A stretch of 5,723 bases of DNA from JBGCED01 sp045106055. Lineage in GTDB: Bacteria > Pseudomonadota > Alphaproteobacteria > CBDDJK01. The stretch lies in NCBI GenBank assembly GCA_045106055.1, contig JBGCED010000099.1, positions 1 through 5,723 of the forward strand, read 5' to 3'. How positions within the stretch are numbered: the stretch's first letter is position 1; the number at the start of each line of letters is the position of its first letter. The notes below the pieces were generated by a model. The model was not told where the DNA came from. It saw nothing but the letters and a program-made list of their open reading frames with translations, and did no database searches. A program made the translations under genes and the position numbers. Shown piece by piece: positions 1-5,723 of the stretch.

Positions 1-1
1 G

Positions 2-139
2 CTGGCAACGGGCGGGCGGGTTTTAAATATTGTATCCGTCGCAGATAGCTTGCTGCAAGCACGCACAAAAGGCTATGCAATTATTGAACAGCTTGCATGG
101 CAAGGCGGGTTTTACCGCACCGATATTGGGCATAATTAA
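2..139 (+). CDS. purD: Phosphoribosylamine-glycine ligase (GARS), C-terminal fragment
   Basis: This is the last 45 codons of a gene that enters from the left edge and ends at TAA (137-139). The peptide starts LATGGRVLNIVSVADSL and ends GGFYRTDIGHN. The pattern GGRVLN, then an Ala/Tyr-rich helix, then a terminal Y-R-x-D-I-G matches the end of PurD. That family has about 420-430 residues, so roughly nine tenths of the protein lies outside the window. PurD makes glycinamide ribonucleotide from phosphoribosylamine, glycine and ATP in the cytoplasm, the second step of de novo purine synthesis. The visible part is the C-terminal domain that closes over the ATP-grasp fold. It converges on the YggT gene with a 33-base gap. 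The identification rests on a short stretch, but the motif spacing fits well. Confidence 0.85.
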   Translation: MATGGRVLNIVSVADSLLQARTKGYAIIEQLAWQGGFYRTDIGHN

Positions 140-172
140 AGCTTGAAAGATAAAGTCGGATTGTTTTTTAAA
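140..172. other. Short convergent gap between purD and the YggT gene
   Basis: These 33 bases separate two convergent stop codons. There is a run of six T at 164-169 on the + strand, but no G/C-rich stem in front of it. The only self-complementarity is A/T-only (T-run at 164-169 against the A-run at 175-179), which is too weak to call as an intrinsic terminator. Termination here may be Rho-dependent or lie inside the neighbouring genes. Confidence 0.4.
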
Positions 173-469
173 TCAAAAAGTTACAATCCATTTTGCAAGT
201 ACCCCCTCAAGAAACCATAGACCAAGCAATAGGATGATCGGCGATATGTCAACCGATCCCAAATTGGGCAGAAAATTACGGATCGGGCGCAGCGCAGGTT
301 CGGTTAAAGCATAAAGCGCATAACTAACGCGATTTACAAATTCGCTTCTGGAATTCACCACTTGAAAGGCGATTAGCCAGCTTAAAATTGCCTGAATAAT
401 AATAATCCATGTATAAATATTGATTGCGATCAATATCACATTCACCAAGGGTACCAATATTATATCCAT
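173..469 (-). CDS. YggT family small integral membrane protein
   Basis: The 98-residue product has a hydrophobic N-terminal segment (about residues 4-34), a short polar loop with the family-typical LTEPALRPIR at 55-64, then LPNLGSVDISPI at 67-78, and a second hydrophobic segment (about 74-95). This two-helix layout with the E-P-x-L-x-P-I-R and D-x-S-P signatures defines the YggT family (Pfam YGGT). These are inner-membrane proteins, called Ycf19 in chloroplasts; roles in osmotic stress and in membrane or division-related processes have been proposed, but no biochemical activity is firmly known. The length is usual for single-repeat members. The start is supported by an AAGGA ribosome site six bases upstream. 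It lies 17 bases after the HD-GYP gene and is probably its last operon partner. Confidence 0.9.
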   Translation of the reverse strand: MDIILVPLVNVILIAINIYTWIIIIQAILSWLIAFQVVNSRSEFVNRVSYALYALTEPALRPIRNFLPNLGSVDISPIILLLGLWFLEGVLAKWIVTF

Positions 470-475
470 GATTGA

Positions 476-480
476 TCCTT
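476..480 (-). promoter_or_regulatory. Ribosome binding site of the YggT gene
   Basis: On the minus strand this reads AAGGA, six bases before the ATG at 469-467. It lies in the 17-base gap after the stop codon of the upstream HD-GYP gene. It is the reason for choosing this start and fits translation from a polycistronic message. Confidence 0.65.
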
Positions 481-486
481 AACCTT

Positions 487-2223
487 TCATTCTGATTGCG
501 CATTCAACAGATAAGCATTTACATCAATTTCGTCAATCTGTTCAGGGAATAAATAGGCTTCTGCGTAATCCAGCCATATTTTGTCGGTGATAAATAGCTG
601 ATAAAGATCAGGGTCAATATGCCCTGTTTCCGCCATTCTCTTCATAATATTAAGCGATTCGCTTAGCGTTTTTGCTTGCTTATAAGGGCGATCGGCAGCA
701 GTTAAGGCTTCAAAAATATCCGCAATCGCCATGATCCGCGCAGGGATAGACATTTCATCCCGTTTCAAGCCGTTTGGATAGCCCGTTCCGTCCATTTTCT
801 CATGGTGTCCCCCCGCAATTTCAGGCACATTCTTTAAATGTTTGGGAAAGGGCAGCTGATTGAGCATTTTAATGGTGACCACAATATGATCATTGATGGT
901 TTTGCGCTCTTCTTCAGTCAGCGTACCGCGCTTAATGGATAAATTATAAATTTCCCCGCGATTATAGGAATCCACAAAATGTTCAGGTGAATCCGACAAT
1001 AAAAACTCTTGGGCGGGCGCGGGGGCAATCGATAATCTATCCAAGCGCATTGCTTCCAAAGGTCCAAGTCCGATTTTTTTATCAAAATAGCGTGTCCAAG
1101 GCTGCGCGCCAATTTGTTTTAATTTTTCAATATCTTTATCATCCATAAATTCCCCGCCAACATTTGCCTTTGCGACAAATTGATATTGGGCTTGCAGCTC
1201 ATCCAGCCTGTTTTCCAACCCTTCATCAATCTTGGCAGCATCTTCCCCCGCAAGCTTGCGCTCTAAAGCCTCAATTTTTGCATCCCTGTATAACAGCTCG
1301 AATCGGGTGCGTATTTCATGGATGCGATCATATAAGGTTTCCAGCTTGCTTGCCTTATCCACAATATATTCGGGCGTTGTGATCTTGCCGCAATCATGCA
1401 GCCAAGCAGCAACATGCAATTCATACCAATCATCTTCATTTAGATTAAAAGTGCGAAAAATCCCTTGATTGCTTTTTGTTGCAGCCTTTGCCAGCATTTT
1501 GGTTAATTCAGGCACACGCTGGCAGTGACCGCCCGTATAAGGCGATTTATCATCAATCGAAGAAGCCAGCATTTGAATAAGCGCATCCCATAATTTGCGC
1601 TGCGCGGCGATTAATAATTCATTGTCCAGCGCAACCGCCGCTTGGCTGGAAAGGGATTTAATGATGGGAATTAATTCATAGGAAAATGGAATTGGATTAT
1701 TGCGTGAATTTAATGCGTTAATCAGTTGAATAATCGCAATAATTTCATTTTTTGAATTGATTAGCGGAACGGTTAAAAAGGATTTAGAATGATATCCCGC
1801 CGATTGATCAAATGCCCTTGTGCCGCTAAAATCATGTTCCTTATCGGCATAGGCATCATTGATGCTGCTGACCATTTTTTCATGGTAAACGCTGGATGCG
1901 ACATTGCTAAGATTGGGCGTGCCATCATCATTATAAAGCTTAACACTTGGCAGTGAAATTGGCATGCCCGATGTTCCGCCCATAAAGAAATTGAGGCTTT
2001 CATTGATGACAATTTTAAAATCCAGCGCCTGTTCTTCTTCATTTACCAAATATAAAGTGCCACCATCAGCCTTTGTGATCAGCTTCGCCGCCATTAATAT
2101 TTTTTCAAGCAAGCGGTCATGGCTGCGCTCTGATGCCAGCTCGACGCCAAGATCAATTAATTGGCGGTAAATTTCTGCCAATTCATCCGATGTTAAAGAA
2201 GGGCGATCCTCGATTTCAGACAT
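487..2223 (-). CDS. GAF domain plus HD-GYP domain protein, probable cyclic-di-GMP phosphodiesterase
   Basis: The product has 578 residues and no membrane segment or signal peptide, so it should be cytoplasmic. Residues about 30-205 form a GAF sensor domain ending SKSFLTVPLINSKNEIIAIIQ. A helix (about 200-222) leads to the HD-GYP domain: SPYTGGHCQRV (H233), HDCGK (276-280), NDH (H446), HHEKMDGTGYP (473-483) and ADIFEALTAADRPY (501-514, D502). These supply the usual histidine and aspartate metal ligands and the GYP signature, so the enzyme looks intact. Such proteins hydrolyse cyclic-di-GMP to pGpG or GMP; the GAF ligand cannot be told. About 140 residues (291-431), partly charged and coiled-coil-like, interrupt the domain between HDCGK and H446. 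The gene starts 25 bases after glcB and ends 17 bases before the YggT gene. No clear Shine-Dalgarno precedes the ATG; the next in-frame Met is residue 44, inside the GAF domain, so this start is preferred. Confidence 0.88.
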   Translation of the reverse strand: MSEIEDRPSLTSDELAEIYRQLIDLGVELASERSHDRLLEKILMAAKLITKADGGTLYLVNEEEQALDFKIVINESLNFFMGGTSGMPISLPSVKLYNDDGTPNLSNVASSVYHEKMVSSINDAYADKEHDFSGTRAFDQSAGYHSKSFLTVPLINSKNEIIAIIQLINALNSRNNPIPFSYELIPIIKSLSSQAAVALDNELLIAAQRKLWDALIQMLASSIDDKSPYTGGHCQRVPELTKMLAKAATKSNQGIFRTFNLNEDDWYELHVAAWLHDCGKITTPEYIVDKASKLETLYDRIHEIRTRFELLYRDAKIEALERKLAGEDAAKIDEGLENRLDELQAQYQFVAKANVGGEFMDDKDIEKLKQIGAQPWTRYFDKKIGLGPLEAMRLDRLSIAPAPAQEFLLSDSPEHFVDSYNRGEIYNLSIKRGTLTEEERKTINDHIVVTIKMLNQLPFPKHLKNVPEIAGGHHEKMDGTGYPNGLKRDEMSIPARIMAIADIFEALTAADRPYKQAKTLSESLNIMKRMAETGHIDPDLYQLFITDKIWLDYAEAYLFPEQIDEIDVNAYLLNAQSE

Positions 2224-2248
2224 GTTAACTTGCTTTATAATGAAACGC

Positions 2249-4432
2249 TTATTTTTTTACTTGCAAACGCATATGATGCAGCAAAGGTTCTGTGTAACCG
2301 CTTGGTTGCTCAATGCCTTGATAAACCAAAGCAAGTGCGGTTTGAAACGCCGTTGATTGTTCAAAATTGGGTGCCATCGCCTGATAGGCAGGATCGCTTG
2401 CATTTTGTTCATCAACGATTTTTGCCATTTTCTCCATGGTTTGGCGAATTTGTGTGCGATCAACAATATTATGCAATAGCCAATTTGACAGATGCTGACT
2501 GGAAATCCGTAAGGTCGCACGATCTTCCATTAGCCCAATATTATGAACATCAGGCACTTTGGAACAGCCAACCCCCTGATTGACCCAGCGCACGACATAG
2601 CCAAGCAGCCCCTGGCAATTATTTTCCAATTCGGCTTCAATCGCTTGCGCCTGCCAATTTGGTTCTTTTGCAACGGGAATTTGCAAAATGATTTCAAGCT
2701 TTGCACGCCTGCCCCCTGCTATTAGCTGTGCATGCACATCAAACACATCTAGCTGATGATAATGGGTTGCGTGCAGAACCGCAGCGGTTGGTGACGGCAC
2801 CCAAGCCGTGTTGCCCCCTGCTTTTAAATGCCCCAATTTTGTCGCCAGCATCCCCGCCATTTGATCGGGCATTGCCCACATGCCTTTGCCAATTTGCGCT
2901 TTTTTGGAAAAGCCGCATAAAAGTCCAATATCCACATTCCAATCCTCGTAAGCTGCAATCCAATTTTGCTGCTTCATGTCATTTTTGCGGATCATTGCGC
3001 CTGCTTGCATGGCAGTATGAATTTCATCACCTGTACGATCTAGGAATCCTGTATTGATAAAGAATACCCGTGATTTTGCAGCACGAATGGCTTCTTTAAG
3101 ATTAAGCGTTGTGCGGCGCTCTTCGTCCATAATTCCGATTTTAAGCGTGTTTGCTGGCATTTCCAGAAGCTCTTCAACCCTTGAAAATAAATCACACGCA
3201 AAAGCAACCTCTTCTGGGCCGTGCATTTTGGGCTTCACAATATACATCGATCCCGCTTGGCTGTTTTTATATGTGCTATTGCCTTTTAAATCATGCAAGG
3301 CAATCAACGCTGTAATTGCGGCATCCATGATTCCTTCATAAATTTCTGCGCCATCGCCTGTTAAAATGGCAGGATTGGTCATTAAATGCCCAACATTGCG
3401 AATCAGCATCAAGCTGCGCGCTTTTAAATGCGCACCCTCCCCTGTTGGGGTTTGATATTCAAGATCAGGGGCAAGCGTGCGCTCAACTTGCTTTTTGCCC
3501 TTTTGAACCGTTTCGCTTAAATCCCCTTGCATTAAGCCAAGCCAATTTCGGTAAACCGCAATTTTATCTTGCTCATCCACTGCAGCCACTGAATCTTCGC
3601 AATCCATAATTGTGGTAAGCGCAGCTTCAAGCATAATATCGCTGATGCCCGCCATATCATCTTTTCCAATAATATGGGTTGGGTCAATTTTAATGATGAT
3701 ATGAAGCCCATTATTTTTCAAAATAAGCGTTGATGGGCTGCTGGCTTTGCCTGTAAAGCCAATAAACTGGCTTGCATCTGCTAGGGTAATCACGGAATCA
3801 TCATCTTTTAGGGCAACCAGCTTGCCTTGCTCTATATGGTAATGGCGCACCGATTTATGGCTGCTGCCAGCTTGCAGCGGCGCGGCTTGATCCAGAAAAT
3901 TACGCGCCCATTCAATCACTGCCGCACCGCGTTTGGGATTATAATCCGCTTCAGCTGCAAGTTCCCCTTCATTTAAAATTGCATCCGTTCCATAAAGCGC
4001 ATCATAAAGCGATCCCCAGCGCGCATTGGCGGCATTAAGCGCATAGCGCGCATTCATCACAGGCACAACCAGCTGCGGACCGCATATATTGGCAACTTCA
4101 TCATCAACATTCGCGGTTTCAATTTCAAAATCATCGCCTTCTTGGTGCAAATAGCCAATTTCGCTTAAAAATGCTTTTTGGGCAGCAGCATCAACCATTT
4201 CATCAAACGGCAAATGGCGTCTTGCCTGCCAATATTCATCAATTTGCCGCTGCAATAGATCGCGTTTTTCAAGCAAGGCTGCGTTTTTTGGCATCATTTC
4301 CGCAACGATTGCCGCAAAGCCGTTCCAAAAATTGCTGGCAGTAATGCCAGTTCCAGGCAACACATCTTGATTGATGAAATTCACCAATTTTGTGCCGACT
4401 TGAATATTCGCGATGGATTCATACTGCGCCAT
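2249..4432 (-). CDS. glcB: Malate synthase G
   Basis: The 727-residue product matches the single-chain G-type malate synthase in length (about 720-730), not the shorter A type. It condenses glyoxylate with acetyl-CoA and water to give malate and CoA in the cytoplasm, the second step of the glyoxylate shunt and an exit for glycolate carbon. Active-site landmarks are present: RNVGHLMT (R345), IMDEERRTT (E437, a Mg ligand), TGFLDRTGDE (D465, a Mg ligand) and MEDRATLRISSQ (D637, the catalytic base), plus GCSKVPDVHNIGLM at 622-635, part of the C-terminal plug region. These assignments are by analogy with the E. coli and Mycobacterium tuberculosis enzymes. The start is set by an AAGGAG site ten bases upstream. 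It is first in a leftward cluster and divergent from prfB. No isocitrate lyase or glycolate oxidase gene is visible. Confidence 0.97.
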   Translation of the reverse strand: MAQYESIANIQVGTKLVNFINQDVLPGTGITASNFWNGFAAIVAEMMPKNAALLEKRDLLQRQIDEYWQARRHLPFDEMVDAAAQKAFLSEIGYLHQEGDDFEIETANVDDEVANICGPQLVVPVMNARYALNAANARWGSLYDALYGTDAILNEGELAAEADYNPKRGAAVIEWARNFLDQAAPLQAGSSHKSVRHYHIEQGKLVALKDDDSVITLADASQFIGFTGKASSPSTLILKNNGLHIIIKIDPTHIIGKDDMAGISDIMLEAALTTIMDCEDSVAAVDEQDKIAVYRNWLGLMQGDLSETVQKGKKQVERTLAPDLEYQTPTGEGAHLKARSLMLIRNVGHLMTNPAILTGDGAEIYEGIMDAAITALIALHDLKGNSTYKNSQAGSMYIVKPKMHGPEEVAFACDLFSRVEELLEMPANTLKIGIMDEERRTTLNLKEAIRAAKSRVFFINTGFLDRTGDEIHTAMQAGAMIRKNDMKQQNWIAAYEDWNVDIGLLCGFSKKAQIGKGMWAMPDQMAGMLATKLGHLKAGGNTAWVPSPTAAVLHATHYHQLDVFDVHAQLIAGGRRAKLEIILQIPVAKEPNWQAQAIEAELENNCQGLLGYVVRWVNQGVGCSKVPDVHNIGLMEDRATLRISSQHLSNWLLHNIVDRTQIRQTMEKMAKIVDEQNASDPAYQAMAPNFEQSTAFQTALALVYQGIEQPSGYTEPLLHHMRLQVKK

Positions 4433-4442
4433 GATTTTAAGG

Positions 4443-4448
4443 CTCCTT
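4443..4448 (-). promoter_or_regulatory. Ribosome binding site of glcB
   Basis: On the minus strand this reads AAGGAG, ten bases before the ATG at 4432-4430. It is a strong Shine-Dalgarno at a slightly long spacing and fixes the glcB start. Confidence 0.75.
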
Positions 4449-4477
4449 ATAAAACTTTTATGAAAATCTTGATATTA

Positions 4478-4498
4478 TTGAATCTTTTAACCATTCAA
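4478..4498. repeat. Inverted repeat TTGAAT-9-ATTCAA upstream of glcB
   Basis: TTGAAT (4478-4483) and ATTCAA (4493-4498) are perfect inverted arms around a nine-base centre. It lies 46-66 bases upstream of the glcB start, within or beside the likely promoter. The size and symmetry would suit a dimeric regulator, but six-base arms in AT-rich DNA can arise by chance, and the operator role is inference. Confidence 0.4.
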
Positions 4499-4517
4499 GC
4501 AAAAGATGCAAGCAAAA
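4496..4517. repeat. Direct repeat of CAAGCAAAA, 13-base period
   Basis: CAAGCAAAA occurs at 4496-4504 and again at 4509-4517. The first copy overlaps the right arm of the inverted repeat. On the minus strand the unit reads TTTTGCTTG. A related CAAGCAAAG occurs inside prfB near 4704, so the motif may only reflect local base composition. Confidence 0.4.
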
Positions 4518-4667
4518 ACACCTGTTTTACTGTTCAAGCTGAAAGCTTAATCACACAAATTTAGGTTTAGATATGATGCTTTGAAAGTAAATTACAATAT
4601 ATCTTGCACAAGTCGCTTTGGAAAAGTCATCTTGCAAAACCAAAGAGCATCCATTAAAACCAAAGCC

Positions 4668-5723
4668 ATGAAAGCAGAAATAAACACCGCATATCAAGAA
4701 TTCAAGCAAAGCCTTATTTTGCTGAGGAGGCATCTTTGACTGGGATAACGCCCTTATTGAGCTTGAAAAATTAAACAAAGCCAGCGAAGATCCAGACCTT
4801 TGGAATGATCAAGCCCGCGCCCAAAAATTAATGCGCGACCGTGCAGAGCTTGCCGATAAAATCAATATTATCAACACGCTAGAACAAAATATTAATGATA
4901 ATATTGAATTGATCGAGCTTGCCGAAGCAGAAGATGATCTTGAAACCGCCAATGAAGCAGAAAAGGAATTAAACCCGCTTTTTCAGCAAGCGGCGCGCTT
5001 ACACCTTGAATCCCTATTATCTGGCGAAGCCGATCATAATGGCTGTTTCTTGGAAGTTCACGCAGGTGCTGGCGGCACAGAATCGCAAGATTGGGCGGAA
5101 ATGCTGCAACGCATGTATATGCGCTGGGCAGAGCGGCGCGGCTTTAAAGTGCAGCTATTGGATGAAAATCAAGGCGAGGAAGCAGGCATAAAATCATGCA
5201 TCATTCGAATTGCAGGGGTAAATGCCTATGGCTGGCTGAAATCAGAAACAGGCGTGCATAGGCTGGTGCGCATTTCGCCTTATGATTCCAATGCAAGGCG
5301 GCATACCAGCTTTGCTTCCGTGAATGTCTTTCCTGAAATTGACGAAGATATTAATGTAACTTATGAAGAAAAAGATTTGCGAGTCGATACTTACCGCGCT
5401 TCAGGTGCGGGCGGGCAGCATGTCAATAAAACCGATTCCGCGATTCGCATCACCCATATTCCAACGGGCATTGTGGTGCAGTGTCAAAATGACCGTTCGC
5501 AGCATAAAAATCGTGCTGAGGCCTATAAAATGCTAAAGGCGCGTCTCTATGAACTGGAATTACAAACCCGCGAAGCCGAAGCCCAAGCAAGCCATGAAGC
5601 AAAAAGCGACATTGGCTGGGGACACCAAATCAGATCCTATGTCTTGCAGCCTTATCAGCTTGTCAAAGACCTTAGAACCAGCGCAGAAAGCACCAACCCC
5701 TCTGCGGTGCTTGATGGTGACAT
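4668..5723 (+). CDS. prfB: Peptide chain release factor 2 (programmed +1 frameshift; 3' end cut by window)
   Basis: RF2 recognises UAA and UGA stop codons and triggers peptide release on the ribosome. The first 23 codons (MKAEINTAYQEFKQSLILLR, then RHL) run into an in-frame TGA at 4737-4739. Reading continues after a +1 shift as DWDNALIELEKLNKASEDPD and stays open to the edge, giving 351 visible residues of about 370. Landmarks (joined numbering) are the coiled N-terminal domain (1-110), HAGAGGTESQDWAEML (131-146), the codon-recognition tripeptide as SPY at 203-205 where E. coli has SPF, the peptidyl-transferase GGQ at 248-250, and NDRSQHKN (274-281). Ala244 sits where E. coli K-12 has Thr246. 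The ATG choice follows family alignment; no good Shine-Dalgarno precedes it, and the frame stays open upstream. It is divergent from glcB. A plain gene caller would miss the first 23 codons or call the gene broken. Confidence 0.96.
4725..4740 (+). promoter_or_regulatory. prfB programmed +1 frameshift site
   Basis: An internal Shine-Dalgarno AGGAGG (4725-4730) is followed by CAT, then the slippery CTT (4734-4736), the in-frame TGA (4737-4739) and C (4740). The spacing and the CTT TGA C core match the E. coli prfB element. When RF2 is scarce, the ribosome pauses at UGA, the tRNA-Leu slips from CUU to UUU, and translation resumes at GAC; when RF2 is plentiful, it stops after 23 residues. This is autogenous feedback, known for the family, and every element is visible here. 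Confidence 0.95.

Larger units (their letters stand above)
4433..4667. promoter_or_regulatory. Divergent intergenic region between glcB and prfB
   Basis: This 235-base, AT-rich stretch must hold the promoters for leftward glcB and rightward prfB. For glcB, a TAATAT (-10-like, minus strand, 4477-4472) lies downstream of TTGCTT/TTGAAT-type hexamers, but at spacings of 19 or 15 bases, so the call is weak. For prfB, TACAAT at 4593-4598 resembles a -10 box, without a convincing -35 at the right distance. No long start-to-stop reading frame here looks like a protein. A small inverted repeat and a direct repeat lie on the glcB side and are listed separately. Confidence 0.5.

Noticed and set aside
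161..180. T-run followed by A-run between the convergent genes, considered as a bidirectional terminator
   Set aside because: The only stem is A/T and short, with no G/C stem before the T-run, so it does not meet the usual pattern of an intrinsic terminator.
2230..2583. 117-codon plus-strand open frame, and other open frames between 900 and 3350
   Set aside because: They are antisense or out of frame within glcB and the HD-GYP gene, which have clear protein motifs. Their translations look like random shadow sequence.
4536..4548. Palindrome AAGCT-GAA-AGCTT
   Set aside because: Five-base arms with a three-base loop and no T-run after it. Too short to call as a terminator or operator in AT-rich intergenic DNA.
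4367..4564. 65-codon plus-strand open frame over the glcB start and leader
   Set aside because: Its first third is antisense to glcB codons and the remainder is AT-rich leader; there is no family resemblance or ribosome site.
4737..4739. In-frame TGA in prfB considered as a disabling mutation or sequencing error
   Set aside because: It sits exactly in the AGGAGG-CAT-CTT-TGA-C context of the known RF2 recoding site, with the correct RF2 sequence on both sides.
4551..4778. 75-codon minus-strand open frame across the glcB-prfB gap
   Set aside because: It lies antisense to the start of prfB and its frameshift site, resembles no family and has no good ribosome site. The prfB reading on the other strand is unambiguous.

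Overview
The window looks like an ordinary chromosomal segment of a moderately AT-rich proteobacterium, most likely an alphaproteobacterium. The best clue is release factor 2: its N-terminus runs MKAEI...LLRRHL and then DWD, and it carries ISPYDSNARRHTSF, both of which I recall as typical of alphaproteobacterial RF2. I cannot name a genus. No mobile element, tRNA, rRNA or CRISPR array was seen.

Layout, left to right. Bases 2-139 (+) are the 3' end of purD (purine biosynthesis), cut by the window edge. It converges, across 33 bases, on a leftward three-gene cluster read from right to left: glcB (malate synthase G, 4432-2249), then a GAF plus HD-GYP signalling protein (2223-487), then a small YggT-family membrane protein (469-173). 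The gaps of 25 and 17 bases suggest one transcript. A 235-base divergent intergenic region (4433-4667) follows, with a 6-9-6 inverted repeat and a pair of direct repeats. Last is prfB (4668 to the right edge, +), encoding peptide chain release factor 2. It is split by an in-frame TGA at the classic programmed +1 frameshift site and lacks only its extreme C-terminus.

How the genes relate: glcB condenses glyoxylate with acetyl-CoA to give malate. The gene after it encodes a probable cyclic-di-GMP phosphodiesterase with a GAF sensor domain, so carbon use on two-carbon compounds may be transcribed together with a second-messenger enzyme. YggT proteins are small membrane proteins of poorly defined role. 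prfB is autoregulated by its own product through the frameshift and needs no link to the leftward cluster.

The points most worth a second look are the well-preserved prfB frameshift site, a roughly 140-residue insertion that splits the HD-GYP catalytic domain, and the glcB/HD-GYP pairing. None of these amounts to a clearly new system.
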